Below, one piece after another: positions 39,546-48,838 of a DNA stretch of 64,000 bases (its first letter is position 1; the number at the start of each line of letters is the position of its first letter). The DNA is from a bacterium. GTDB lineage: Bacteria > Pseudomonadota > Alphaproteobacteria > Micavibrionales > UBA2020. The DNA lies in contig JAQSDV010000004.1 in NCBI GenBank assembly GCA_029945425.1, positions 372,436-436,435 of the forward strand, read 5' to 3'. The notes below the pieces were generated by a model. That model saw only the letters and a list, made by a program, of their open reading frames with translations, was not told where the DNA came from and did no database searches. Position numbers and translations under genes: made by a program.

Positions 39546-40916
39546 TTAGTGCTGCGCCTTGATATCGAATTTCCGGAGTGCGGTTTTCTGGCGGCTGGCC
39601 AGTTCCTTCACATCGAAATCCTCGATCAGCTCGTTGAAGAGGTCGTGCCAGTTCATTTCGGCCCTGAGGTGCAAGAAGACAGAGCCGAGGCCGAGTGCGG
39701 CGCGGTCCATAAAGACGAATTCGCGCGGCACCTTGATGCCGCCGACTTTTTTCAGCTCCGCATGCACCTTGGATGCAATCTCGCGGCCATAGACGCCGCC
39801 CTTTTCGACGACGCCGATCGGGCGCACGGCATCATCCAGCACGGGGCCATACAAAAATCCGGCCCACATGTTCAGCACATCGATCGCTTCTTTTTTCAAG
39901 CCTTTGAAGCCCCAGCTTTCATAGGCGGAAACGGCCATGTCGCGGTCTTCTTTTTGCAGGGCGTGATAAAGCGTGATGACGCCTTCGACAAAGCGCGGCG
40001 GAAACACGCGCACACAGCCGAAATCGAGCAGGCTGATCGAATGGTCTTTTTGCACCTGATAGTTGCCAAGGTGCGGGTCGCCATGCACGACGCCATAATA
40101 ATATAGCGGCACATACCATGCGCGGAACAGGTTCTGCGCGATCTCGTTGCGGTGCGCGGCTTTTTCCTTCACGAAGTCGAGGATATGCGCGCCGTCGAGC
40201 CATGTGGTGGTCAGCAGGCGTCCCGTCGAAAGTTCGGGGATGACGCGCGGCACATGCACTTTTTCTTCATCCGCCAGCATATGGCCGTAGAGCGCCTCGT
40301 GCTTGGCCTCCAGCTTGTAATCGAGTTCTTCATACAGGCGGTCGGTGATTTCCTGCTGGATTTCGCTGGTATTGACGGAGTTATCGTATTTTTCGAACAC
40401 GCCCATGATCATGCCGAGCTGTTTCAGGTCGGCCTCGACGGCAGATACCATGTCGGGATACTGCAACTTGCAGGCGACTTTTTCGCCCTGATGCGTGACG
40501 GCGCGATGCACCTGCCCCAGCGATGCGGCGGCGGCGGCTTCGCGCTCGAACGACTTGAATTTCGATTCCCAGTCCGGGCCCAGTTCGGCGATCATGCGGC
40601 GGCGGACGAACAGCCAGCCCATGGGCGGGGCCTGTGACTGCAGTTTCTGCATTTCCGCCGCATATTCCTTGGGCAGCACGTTCGGGATGGTGGCGAGCAG
40701 TTGGGCCACCTTCAAAAGCGGGCCTTTGAGGTCGCCGAGGGATTCCATCAATTGCTTGGCGTGGATCGGCTTGTCGATATCAAGGCCGAGGTATTTCTGG
40801 CCCGCGAGACGCGCGGCGAGGCCGGTCATGGTCGTGGAAACTTTTGCGTAACGCTTGATGCGCCGCCCGATATGGCCCTTTTCGCGGCCCGATTTTCCCG
40901 GTTTCTTGGTCGTCAT
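39546..40916 (-). CDS. ABC1/AarF/UbiB-family kinase-like protein
   Basis: 456 residues of the atypical kinase family linked to ubiquinone biosynthesis. Family motifs: LKGPLLKVAQLLAT (the KxGQ-type helix, here with KVAQ), AAAASLGQVHRAV (Ala-rich loop replacing the P-loop), VACKLQYPD (catalytic Lys), VVHGDPHLGNYQV (catalytic loop) and ISLLDFGCVR (DFG). No membrane helix pair at the C-terminus, unlike E. coli UbiB, so it is closer to the AarF/COQ8-like soluble members. KVAQ instead of KxGQ is a small departure worth noting. Role in quinone synthesis is inferred; COQ9 lies 5 kb away. Confidence 0.88.
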   Translation of the reverse strand: MTTKKPGKSGREKGHIGRRIKRYAKVSTTMTGLAARLAGQKYLGLDIDKPIHAKQLMESLGDLKGPLLKVAQLLATIPNVLPKEYAAEMQKLQSQAPPMGWLFVRRRMIAELGPDWESKFKSFEREAAAAASLGQVHRAVTHQGEKVACKLQYPDMVSAVEADLKQLGMIMGVFEKYDNSVNTSEIQQEITDRLYEELDYKLEAKHEALYGHMLADEEKVHVPRVIPELSTGRLLTTTWLDGAHILDFVKEKAAHRNEIAQNLFRAWYVPLYYYGVVHGDPHLGNYQVQKDHSISLLDFGCVRVFPPRFVEGVITLYHALQKEDRDMAVSAYESWGFKGLKKEAIDVLNMWAGFLYGPVLDDAVRPIGVVEKGGVYGREIASKVHAELKKVGGIKVPREFVFMDRAALGLGSVFLHLRAEMNWHDLFNELIEDFDVKELASRQKTALRKFDIKAQH

Positions 40917-40963
40917 GACAGGAAGATGATAGCACGACCGTCAAAAGTCGAGAAAATTTTATA

Positions 40964-42916
40964 TTATGGAGAAGAAGGCTTCGCGCCCTTGGCCGGTTTC
41001 GCGCCGGGTTTGGCAACGGGCGCATCGTCAATTTTTTCCAGCTCGTTCAGGTATTTGTCGATCAGCGACAGCCCCTTCTGCCAGAATTCCGGCGTTTCGG
41101 GATCGAGGTCGAAGGGCTGCGTCATCTCGAACAGGTTGCGGGTGATACCCGTTTCCAGCAGCTCGATATAATTGTCGACGAATTCTTGTTTCGCTTCTGG
41201 GCCTTCCTTCTCGGCCGATTTATACGCCTGATACAGCCCGCTCACCATGTTCTGCGCGAAGGAATAGGAATAGACGTAAAACGGCGTGTCGTAGAAATGC
41301 GGGATGACCATCCAGTAGTAACGGTCGTATTTGTCGGTTTCGACGGCGGGGCCGAAATATTCTTTTTGCGTCTGCACCCAGATATCGGAGATATCCTCGA
41401 CCGACAGCTCGCCCTTTTTGCGCGCTTCATGCGCCTTGCGTTCGAAATCGTAATAGGACAGCTGCTGCATGGAATTGAGGATCATGCCCTCGACTTTATC
41501 CTTCAGCAGGTCCTTGCGGCGTGCCGGGTCTTTTTCCTTGGCCAGCATTTCTTCAAAAACGAGCATTTCGGCGAAGATGCTGGCGGTTTCGGATACCGCC
41601 GTCGACATTTCGGACAGGAACAATCCGCGCGCCTGTTCCGCCAATACCTGATGTACGCCGTGGCCGAGTTCGTGGCCGAGCGTGACCAGTGAATCGCGGT
41701 CGCCGGTATAGCTCATGAACACATAGGGCGCATTTTCAGGGCCGGTCGGCATGGCAAAGGCGCCGGTTTCCTTGTCGGGGCGCGGCTGCGCGTCGATGCG
41801 GTTGCCGTCGAAAAATTTCTGCGCGATGCGCGCGAATTTGGGGGAGAATTTTTTGAACGCGCGCAGGATGGTGCGGCGGGCATCGTCAAAGCTGTATTCC
41901 GCTTCTTCCTTCGGCGCTTTCGGCAGCGGCATGCCCAGTTGCGCGCGCGGCATGACCTCGACCCCGTGCTGTTCGGCCTTCCAGCTGTAAAAACGGTGCG
42001 ACAGCTTGGAATAATTCGCCTTCACCGTCGCGGTCATGGTGTCGACGATTTCGGGGCTGAGCAGGTTGCCGCGGTTTTCCTCTTCGTCGGGGCGCGCGTA
42101 TTTGTGCAGTTCGGTATAGGTCAGCGTGTCGCGCATGAGGGTGTTATAGATCAGCGCCATGCGCTTCGATACCGCCTCCAGCGCGTCGCCCAATGTCGCG
42201 CGCAGGCGCTCGCGTTCCTCGATCGTTTCAAAACCCTTGGTGCCGAACAGTTCATGCGCATCGTCGATGGAGATTTTTTTGCCCTCGACCTCGACCCGCA
42301 TGCCGTTCAGCGTTTCGTGATAGAGCCTGCGCCATGCTTCGCTGTTGCTGGCCGAATATTCCGCGCTCAAGGAAGCGACATCGCCGTCAATCTGTTCGGA
42401 ACGGCCGCCGCGCACCCGCGCAATCCAGGGCGCATAGGGCGCGAGATCGGGGGCGGCCAGCTTCGTCATCAAATCGCGCTCTTTCATCTCCAGCAATTCT
42501 TCTTCGAAGAAGCCGGTGTTTTCGCCGACCTCGCCCATCCATTTCTTGATGGATTCCGTTTTCGAGAAGTTGTTGAGGTTATCCGCCTCCAGCAGGCCGA
42601 CATAGCAGGAGATTTTCGTGCGCATGTTTTCCAGCGCTTCGTATTCCGCAATCGCCTCGCCCAGCTGCGGGCCGGTCAGATAGGCGATGGTCGTATTGTA
42701 TTCGTCGTAGAATTTTTTCGAGCGCGTTTCCAGCGCGTCCTTGTCCGCCTCCAGCGCCGGTGAATTCAGCGCGGGATACAGCTGCGTCAGATCCCAGCGC
42801 GGCAAGTTGTCGTTGCCGGCGGCGGGCACGGGGTCCGCCGCGGTATTGAAACTCTGCGACGGGCGCGGGCTGGGCTTGCGCGTGCGGGAGAAATCTTCAC
42901 GAAGATGCTTTTTCAT
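40964..42916 (-). CDS. pepF: Oligoendopeptidase F, M3 family (second gene of pair)
   Basis: Zinc metallopeptidase digesting short peptides in the cytoplasm. The active site GHELGHGVHQ (about residue 412) carries HExxH, and downstream SEMSTAVSETASIFAEML provides the third ligand Glu. 650 residues, M3B length. The N-terminus is extended and basic (MKKHLREDFSRTRKPS); the C-terminus is Ala/Pro/Lys-rich. It overlaps the upstream paralogue by 4 bp. Confidence 0.93.
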   Translation of the reverse strand: MKKHLREDFSRTRKPSPRPSQSFNTAADPVPAAGNDNLPRWDLTQLYPALNSPALEADKDALETRSKKFYDEYNTTIAYLTGPQLGEAIAEYEALENMRTKISCYVGLLEADNLNNFSKTESIKKWMGEVGENTGFFEEELLEMKERDLMTKLAAPDLAPYAPWIARVRGGRSEQIDGDVASLSAEYSASNSEAWRRLYHETLNGMRVEVEGKKISIDDAHELFGTKGFETIEERERLRATLGDALEAVSKRMALIYNTLMRDTLTYTELHKYARPDEEENRGNLLSPEIVDTMTATVKANYSKLSHRFYSWKAEQHGVEVMPRAQLGMPLPKAPKEEAEYSFDDARRTILRAFKKFSPKFARIAQKFFDGNRIDAQPRPDKETGAFAMPTGPENAPYVFMSYTGDRDSLVTLGHELGHGVHQVLAEQARGLFLSEMSTAVSETASIFAEMLVFEEMLAKEKDPARRKDLLKDKVEGMILNSMQQLSYYDFERKAHEARKKGELSVEDISDIWVQTQKEYFGPAVETDKYDRYYWMVIPHFYDTPFYVYSYSFAQNMVSGLYQAYKSAEKEGPEAKQEFVDNYIELLETGITRNLFEMTQPFDLDPETPEFWQKGLSLIDKYLNELEKIDDAPVAKPGAKPAKGAKPSSP

Positions 42917-44859
42917 CCGCCCCCCATTTTAGGCCCCTTGCGGGCGTGTTTGTTGGACGAGGGATCAATCGCATGCGGCTTGTCGTCATTCATAGGGCGT
43001 TTCAGGTCGGACACTTCACCTGCGGCGTTCTTGAAATCCTGATGCGTCTTATGAATAGCGTCGATGCGGCGGTCGAGCTGTTCGACCTCGTCGATGTAAC
43101 GCTCGATGACCGCGAGGCCCTTCTTCCAGAATTGCGGGTCGGTGGTATCAAACCCGAATTCGGCCAGCGCAACTTCGTGGCGGCGCGTGCCGCCCGCTTT
43201 CAGCATGTCTTCATATTTATCCACGAAAGCCTGCTTGTCCGGCGCTTTGGTGTATTCGTCATAGAGCGCGTTCACAAGGCAATCACCGAACGCATAGGCG
43301 TAAACATAGAACGGCGTATGGATGAAATGCGGCACATACATCCAGAAATTATCCGCGCCCGGCACGTCAAGGTTCACAGCAGGCCCCAGACTATCTTTTT
43401 GCGTCTGCTGCCAGATGTCGGAAATACGTTCGGGCGACAGCTCGCCTTTTTCGCGGCGTTCTTCATGCACCTTTTGCTCGAAGGTGAAAAACGCAGTCTG
43501 GCGGTTGACGGTGTTCAGCATGCCTTCAACTTTTTCGGCCAGCATATTGCGGCGCGCGAGCAAATCGTCTTCGCGGCTGAGCAATTCGCGGAACACGATC
43601 ATTTCGCCAAACACGCTGGCGGTTTCCGCGAGCGTCAGCGGCGTATCCGCCTTCAGGAACCCCTGCCGTGATGCCATCACCTGATGGATGCCATGGCCCA
43701 GTTCATGTGCCAGCGTCATCACATCGGCGGCGGAGCCGAAGAAATTTAGGAGAATATAGGGATGCGCCGACGGCACGGCGGGATGGGCGAAACCGCCGCT
43801 GTCCTTGCCTGCGCGCGGATCGGCATCGATCCAGCCTTTGTCGAAAAACTCACGGCCGGTTTTTTCCATCTCGGGCGAAATTTTGGCGAAGCCGGCCAGC
43901 ACGATTTCTTTGGCTTCGTCCCATGAATAGCGCGTATTTGCTTCGCCCGGCAGCGGGGCATTGCGGTCGGCGGGGTGCAGGCGCGCAACGCCCGCTTTTT
44001 TCGCTTTCCATGCGTAATAGCGGTGCGAGGTTTTCGCGTAATTGTCGCGCACGGCCTTCAACAGCGCGTCGACCGTTTCCTGATCGATCTGGTTTTCAAG
44101 ATGCTGGCGCGATTCAGGTTTTTCGAAATTGCGCCAGCGGTCATCGACGGCCTTCAGGTCGGCCAGCGTATTGGTGATGAGCGCAAAGGCCTTTTTGTTC
44201 TCGCCCAATTCGCGGCCAAAGGCGAGGTAGGCTTCGCGGCGCAGTTTGGCGTCGGTCGAGGTATCGATGATATTGACGGCTTCCGCCTCGGTCATTTCCT
44301 TGCCGCGCACGGTAACGCGCAGGTCGATCATCAACTGGTTATAAAGCCTGCGCCATGCGTCATCGGCGACCGGCTGCATCTGGTGCTGGAATTTTTCGGC
44401 GGCATCCGACAGCTGGTGCTCGCGCATCGACCGCACACGGCCGATCCACGGCGCGTAATGCGCCAGTTTCGGCGCCGCGATTTTCTGCAGCAGGTCGGCT
44501 TCCTTGATCTTGTTTATTTCGAGCGTGAAGAACAGCATCGCTTCGGATGATTTACGCAGCCGGTCGGACGCATCCTGCGCCCAGGCGCTCTGGTCGTTGT
44601 CGATGGAGCGGGTGAGTTCTATGTAGGTCGCGACGCGCGCGATGGATTCAGAAATTTTTTCAAACTGTTCGATGGCATCGCCCAGATTCTGGCCGGACAG
44701 CTTGGCGACCTTGCCGGAGAAGGTCGCTGCGAATTTTTCGGTGGAGGTTTCGATATCGGCGAAGGCAGCCGCGAATTCTTTTGAATCCTGCGACGGGAAC
44801 AGGTCGCGCAAATCCCAGCGCGGGAGTTTTTCCTGTTTTGGCCTTGTCTCGTCCTTCAT
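42913..44859 (-). CDS. pepF: Oligoendopeptidase F, M3 family (first gene of pair)
   Basis: 648 residues, tandem paralogue of the next gene. Active site LAHELGHGIHQVM (about residue 381), third ligand in LTLAETASVFGEMI, and the typical Tyr/His-rich FIHTPFYVYAYAFGDCLV near the C-terminus. The opening KLPRWDLRDLFPSQDS parallels NLPRWDLTQLYPALNS in the other copy. The two have diverged well beyond recent duplication. The C-terminal 50 residues are polar and Lys-rich with no counterpart in the family core. Confidence 0.93.
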   Translation of the reverse strand: MKDETRPKQEKLPRWDLRDLFPSQDSKEFAAAFADIETSTEKFAATFSGKVAKLSGQNLGDAIEQFEKISESIARVATYIELTRSIDNDQSAWAQDASDRLRKSSEAMLFFTLEINKIKEADLLQKIAAPKLAHYAPWIGRVRSMREHQLSDAAEKFQHQMQPVADDAWRRLYNQLMIDLRVTVRGKEMTEAEAVNIIDTSTDAKLRREAYLAFGRELGENKKAFALITNTLADLKAVDDRWRNFEKPESRQHLENQIDQETVDALLKAVRDNYAKTSHRYYAWKAKKAGVARLHPADRNAPLPGEANTRYSWDEAKEIVLAGFAKISPEMEKTGREFFDKGWIDADPRAGKDSGGFAHPAVPSAHPYILLNFFGSAADVMTLAHELGHGIHQVMASRQGFLKADTPLTLAETASVFGEMIVFRELLSREDDLLARRNMLAEKVEGMLNTVNRQTAFFTFEQKVHEERREKGELSPERISDIWQQTQKDSLGPAVNLDVPGADNFWMYVPHFIHTPFYVYAYAFGDCLVNALYDEYTKAPDKQAFVDKYEDMLKAGGTRRHEVALAEFGFDTTDPQFWKKGLAVIERYIDEVEQLDRRIDAIHKTHQDFKNAAGEVSDLKRPMNDDKPHAIDPSSNKHARKGPKMGGG

Positions 44860-45023
44860 CAGGCTTCCAAAAAGATGCGTTTGTTAAAAAGCTCGCGCTT
44901 TTTCCTCGGTGCTCACACGCTCTCCGCCGCTCTTTTTTAAGATAAGGAATGCTAGCACGGGCGCGCCGTTCTGGCAAAACGCTGATTTCGTGGCGGAATA
45001 TTGCGCCGCAACAGTTTTGAAAT

Positions 45024-45938
45024 TTAGTTGCGGAAAGCCGAAATGCGGTTGCGGCCGGCCTTCTTGGCGTCATAAACGGCGCTGTCGGCACGGCTGAGCG
45101 GGCCTTCGATTGTATTTTCGCCGTCCTTGAACTGCGCGATGCCGATCGAGACGGTGAAGCTGATTTTATGTTCGTTATAGGTCAGCACGGATTCGCCGAC
45201 GATTTTACGTAAGCGTTCAGCGATGATGCTGGCACCCTCGATATCGGTTTCGGGCAGCAGCGCCACGAATTCCTCGCCGCCCCAGCGGCCGAAAATATCG
45301 ACATTTCGTAAAGTATTCGTGCAGAGGGTCGTAAACCGCTGCAGCGCCTTGTCCCCCGCCGAATGGCCATAGCTGTCGTTCAGCTTCTTGAACAAATCGA
45401 GGTCGAACATGATCAGCGACAGGGCGTGGTGGTAACGATGCGACCGCAAGGCCTCGCGCTCCACCATCAGCGAGAATTCGCGGCGGTTATAGGCGCCCGT
45501 CAGCGGGTCGGTCGCGGCGAGGCGCAGCAGTTCCTCTTCCGTCTTTTTGCTCTGGCTGATGTCGCGGAAGATGGCGGCATAAAAAACCGCGCCGGCATGT
45601 TCGAGGCGCAAAATCTGAGCGCTGGCGGTGAATTCGTTGCCGTCCTTGCGGCGGCAGTGCAGCTGGCGGGTGCGGCGCTGCTGGGAAATCTTGCCCGTCG
45701 TTTCCGCGCCGATTTCCTCGAGTATTGCCTCGTTCTGGAGCTGGAAGCGTTCCGGCATCAAAAGGTCGAGCCGCTCGCCGCGGGTTTCCTTTTCGGGATA
45801 GCCGAACATCAGCTCGGCCCCGTGGTTGAACAGCACGATGCGGTGGGTATTGTCGACAATCACCACGGCATCGTCCGACTGCGTCACGATCTCCGCGCAT
45901 AACTGGCCGATTTTGTTCTTTTTACCGCTGAACAGCAT
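45024..45938 (-). CDS. PAS-GGDEF diguanylate cyclase
   Basis: 304-residue soluble signalling protein. N-terminal PAS domain (VVIVDNTHRIVLFNHGAELM to YAAIFRDISQSKKTEEEL, residues about 20-140), then GGDEF domain starting DPLTGAYNRREF. The active site is GRWGGEEFVALLPE, an allowed GGEEF form. RNVD lies exactly five residues before GGEEF, a match to the c-di-GMP inhibitory I-site (RxxD), so product inhibition is likely. The PAS ligand is not evident; no heme His or flavin Cys motif is recognised. It is divergent from COQ9, and the shared promoter gap contains three GANTC sites. Confidence 0.93.
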   Translation of the reverse strand: MLFSGKKNKIGQLCAEIVTQSDDAVVIVDNTHRIVLFNHGAELMFGYPEKETRGERLDLLMPERFQLQNEAILEEIGAETTGKISQQRRTRQLHCRRKDGNEFTASAQILRLEHAGAVFYAAIFRDISQSKKTEEELLRLAATDPLTGAYNRREFSLMVEREALRSHRYHHALSLIMFDLDLFKKLNDSYGHSAGDKALQRFTTLCTNTLRNVDIFGRWGGEEFVALLPETDIEGASIIAERLRKIVGESVLTYNEHKISFTVSIGIAQFKDGENTIEGPLSRADSAVYDAKKAGRNRISAFRN

Positions 45939-45994
45939 GGTGGCTGGCTTTTCCTGCTTCTTTTTACACCGTTAAAGTAACAGCGTTCTGCCGT

Positions 45995-46050
45995 GAATCC
46001 AACTGTCTCCTGTTTTTCTTGTCAGAATCATCGCGGGCGCGCTTTGATTC
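45995..46050. promoter_or_regulatory. Three GANTC sites between the diguanylate cyclase gene and COQ9
   Basis: GAATC (45995-45999), GAATC (46025-46029) and GATTC (46046-46050) fall within 56 bp of the 171-bp divergent promoter gap. Clustered GANTC is a mark of promoters read by CcrM methylation and GcrA in alphaproteobacteria. Which of the two genes responds cannot be told. Confidence 0.45.
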
Positions 46051-46109
46051 CGCCTTGAACGGGGCTAGATTGATAAGGCAATTGCATCTTCTCAAGACAG
46101 GACACCGCC

Positions 46110-46775
46110 ATGGCCAAAAAATCCGCAAAAACCTCCCCCGACCTGCGCCGCCGGATATTCGAGGCCGCGCTGCCCGATGTCGCCTTTGACGGCTGGACGG
46201 ACGAGGTGCTGGCCCGCGCCGCCCGCAAGTTGAAACTGGATGATGACGCGGTGGACGAAGCCTTCCCCAAGGGCCCCGTTTCGATGGCCGAATATTTCGG
46301 CGAATGGGCGGACGAAAAGATGCTGGAAAAGCTGAACCCGAAAAAACTGGGCGAGATGCGTATCCGCGACCGCGTGGCGTTCTGCGTGCGCACGCGGCTG
46401 GAACTGCTGGTGCCGCACCGTCAGGCGCTGTCATCCGCGCTCGCGTTTCTTGCGATGCCGCCGCGCAACCTGCTGCTTCCCAAAATGGTCTGGCGCACGG
46501 CGGATGCCATCTGGCGCGCCTGCGGCGATACCTCGACCGATTACAACCATTACACAAAACGCCTGCTGTTGTCGGGCGTGCAGACCTCGACCGCCCTTTA
46601 CTGGCTGAACGACAAATCGGACAGTTTCGAAAAAACCTGGACCTTCCTCGGCCGCCGCATCGACGACGTGATGAAAATCGGAGGCGCGATCGGCAAGCTG
46701 AAATCCGGCGCGGAGAAGGCGAAGGAAAAAGCGAAAGAGAAAGTCAAAAAAGCAGGGGCGCGGTCGGGCAAATGA
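46110..46775 (+). CDS. COQ9-family ubiquinone biosynthesis protein
   Basis: 221 residues with a TetR-like helical fold that, in the family, binds lipid and presents quinone intermediates to COQ7. The N-terminal helix-turn-helix-like part is DLRRRIFEAALPDVAFDGWT, with AARKLKLDDDAVDEAFPKG and the C-terminal family segment DTSTDYNHYTKRLLLSGVQ then TALYWLNDKSDSFEKTWTFL. The last 45 residues are Lys/Glu/Ala-rich. Its stop overlaps the following gene by 4 bp. Confidence 0.92.
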   Translation: MAKKSAKTSPDLRRRIFEAALPDVAFDGWTDEVLARAARKLKLDDDAVDEAFPKGPVSMAEYFGEWADEKMLEKLNPKKLGEMRIRDRVAFCVRTRLELLVPHRQALSSALAFLAMPPRNLLLPKMVWRTADAIWRACGDTSTDYNHYTKRLLLSGVQTSTALYWLNDKSDSFEKTWTFLGRRIDDVMKIGGAIGKLKSGAEKAKEKAKEKVKKAGARSGK

Positions 46776-47452
46776 TGCGCGCTGCGCTCATAACGGCTGC
46801 GATAGCGGCCTCGATTTTTATATCCGGCGCCGCATCTGCCGCCTGCCCGCCGCAGCCGCCGCTGCAGGGCGTGGAGATGGTGTTCGTCAACAAGCCGCCC
46901 GTGATCATCAACGACCAAAGCAGCGCGGCGCTGGGCGGTTACCAGATCAGCACAACATTCGCGCGCAGCCAGAACGAAATTTTTACCGTCGGCGGCCTGC
47001 ACCTGTCGGAGCTTGCGCCGCAATATGTTGTCAGTTTTGAAATATCGGACGGCGGCGGAGGCCTCGTCTGCATCGCGCCGGTCGCGCTGCGTGTCAGCAT
47101 CGAATACGCGCCGCGCGTCATGATCGCGAGCGAACACGCACCCGGCAGCTGCCGGTACCGGACGATCCTCGACCATGAAATGCGCCATGTGAACACCGAC
47201 ATCATCGCCTTCAACGAATTCCTGCCGCAGGTTCGCAGGGCGCTGGAGGAATCGGCGAGAAAACTGGCGCAAATGGGCCCCATGCAGGCCTCGAGCATCG
47301 AGAAAGCCAAGGGCATGCTGGTCGATGCCGTGCGGGAAAAACTTGTGCACGAGATCGAGGAATTCCACAAGATCCGCTTCGTCCGCCAGCAGATCATCGA
47401 CACGCGCCAGCAATACCTGCTGGAAAACAAGCTGTGCAAACAGGGAGAATAG
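46772..47452 (+). CDS. Exported protein with HExRH motif (first copy)
   Basis: 226 residues with a signal peptide (LITAAIAASIFISGAASA, cleavage after about residue 24). The mature part has a beta-rich domain and LDHEMRHVNTDIIAFNEFL (about residue 133), where HEMRH fits the HExxH zinc-peptidase consensus; a long C-terminal helix follows. The layout recalls DUF922-type predicted secreted zinc proteases, but I am not certain of the family. Two Cys pairs may form disulfides. The ATG overlaps the COQ9 stop, and the next gene is a paralogue. Confidence 0.7.
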   Translation: MMRAALITAAIAASIFISGAASAACPPQPPLQGVEMVFVNKPPVIINDQSSAALGGYQISTTFARSQNEIFTVGGLHLSELAPQYVVSFEISDGGGGLVCIAPVALRVSIEYAPRVMIASEHAPGSCRYRTILDHEMRHVNTDIIAFNEFLPQVRRALEESARKLAQMGPMQASSIEKAKGMLVDAVREKLVHEIEEFHKIRFVRQQIIDTRQQYLLENKLCKQGE

Positions 47453-47456
47453 CGCC

Positions 47457-48110
47457 GTGCCGATTGAATCCCTTGTGACGGGCATGCCGACTGTTGCCTA
47501 CATGATCGCGGCGCTTGGCACCTGCGCACCCACAGCTGCGCCCAAAATCGACCTTGTATTGAACATCGACAAGCCAAGCTGGAGCTACAGCAAGACCTCG
47601 GCCGAGATGAAGCGCGAGCTGCCGCCGATGTCGAAGCAGTTCCCGATCGTGGGCGGCTACACCCATTCGACATCGCGCGACAAATACAACATCACCTTCA
47701 TCCACCAAAAGGACAGGGTGACCGGCCTGCAATGCGTCTGGCCGGAAAAAGTGACCGTGAAGCTCAGCTATGAAGCCGAGATCTTCATCGCGAAAAACTA
47801 CCCCAAAGGCGGCTGCCGCGACCTCGAGACCCGCGCGCATGAATCGCGTCATGTTGCCGCGGATCTGGAATTGCTGGAGGCATCCATGCCCGCTTTGCGC
47901 GCAAAAATCCAGAAAGCGCTGAAGAAAAAAACGGAAACCGGTCCCGTCGATGAAAAAGGCGCGGGGCGCATCCGGGGCGGCGTACTGGGGCGGGTCAAGG
48001 ATGCCGCGCAGGCGGAATTGAAGAAACTGGAAGCCGCGCGGAAAAAACGCCATGCGCAGATTGACAGCGTCGCCGAATATACCCGCATGACGAGGGCGTG
48101 CCGGCGTTAG
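47457..48110 (+). CDS. Protein with HExRH motif (second copy)
   Basis: 217 residues from the GTG at 47457, which has GGAGA upstream overlapping the end of the first copy. The segment TRAHESRHVAADLELLEASM aligns with the HEMRH segment of its neighbour and keeps His-Glu-x-x-His. An earlier frame start would overlap the neighbour by over 100 bp. A hydrophobic stretch near the start (AYMIAALGTCAPTAA) could be a weak export signal. The C-terminal third is a Lys/Glu-rich coiled coil. Likely a metallopeptidase by motif only. Confidence 0.65.
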   Translation: MPIESLVTGMPTVAYMIAALGTCAPTAAPKIDLVLNIDKPSWSYSKTSAEMKRELPPMSKQFPIVGGYTHSTSRDKYNITFIHQKDRVTGLQCVWPEKVTVKLSYEAEIFIAKNYPKGGCRDLETRAHESRHVAADLELLEASMPALRAKIQKALKKKTETGPVDEKGAGRIRGGVLGRVKDAAQAELKKLEAARKKRHAQIDSVAEYTRMTRACRR

Positions 48111-48838
48111 TCGGGTTGTTTTTCTTCCGCCGTTGCTGCGGCCTTCATGTCGACGCGCGCCTTGGCCATCGCATCGCGCACCTGCGCCTTCCAATACGCC
48201 CTCGGGGGGCCTTCCGCGAGAAGCGTTTCCCATTCCGCAATCGCTTCCGCCGGGTGGCCGCGCTGCGCCTTGGCAAGCGCGAGGTAATAGCGGGCGATCG
48301 GGCTGTCTTTATAGAGCGTGCGCACATATTCGAAAGTGCCGATCGCATCATCGCCGACAACGCCGTTCGACGCCAGCACCTGCACCTCGCCCATCGACAC
48401 CGCATAGACGCGCAGCAGCGCGTCATCACGCTTCTGCGCCTGAAGCACGGCGCGCTTGTAAAATTTCACGGACTCCCTGAAATCGCCGGTCCGGAAATTG
48501 ATCATCGCCAGTTGCAGCAGCGCCGCCATGTCGTCGGGGTTCTGTTCGACCAATACCTGAAAGGGGCGTTCCTTCATCAGCGCCTGCTGGCGCAGCATGG
48601 TTTCCTCGAAATTCGCAAAAATCGCGGGCTCCGACGGCAGGTCGGGGCGGCCGAGCGGCAGATAGACCAGCAGCGCGCCGAGCGGCAGCAGGGCCGACAG
48701 CACAAAAGAAAGCTTCTTGTCCCCCTCGGTCGGTTTTTCGCCATGCGTAAAGCGGCCGCGATTGGCGAGCGTCAGCATGATTTTGATAACAACACCGGCG
48801 GTCAGGGCCGAGGCGACAAGGTAGAAATGCCACATCAT
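48107..48838 (-). CDS. ccmI: Cytochrome c maturation protein CcmI (TPR type)
   Basis: Chaperone holding apocytochrome c for heme ligation. 243 residues: two membrane helices (FYLVASALTAGVVIKIML and LSFVLSALLPLGALLVYLPL) and a periplasmic TPR domain (DMAALLQLAMINFRTGDFRES, ARYYLALAKAQRGHPAEAIA). The ATG at 48838 overlaps the ccmH stop as ATGATG. Last gene of the ccm operon; it converges with the HExRH gene with a 4-bp overlap of the two stops. Confidence 0.88.
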   Translation of the reverse strand: MMWHFYLVASALTAGVVIKIMLTLANRGRFTHGEKPTEGDKKLSFVLSALLPLGALLVYLPLGRPDLPSEPAIFANFEETMLRQQALMKERPFQVLVEQNPDDMAALLQLAMINFRTGDFRESVKFYKRAVLQAQKRDDALLRVYAVSMGEVQVLASNGVVGDDAIGTFEYVRTLYKDSPIARYYLALAKAQRGHPAEAIAEWETLLAEGPPRAYWKAQVRDAMAKARVDMKAAATAEEKQPD

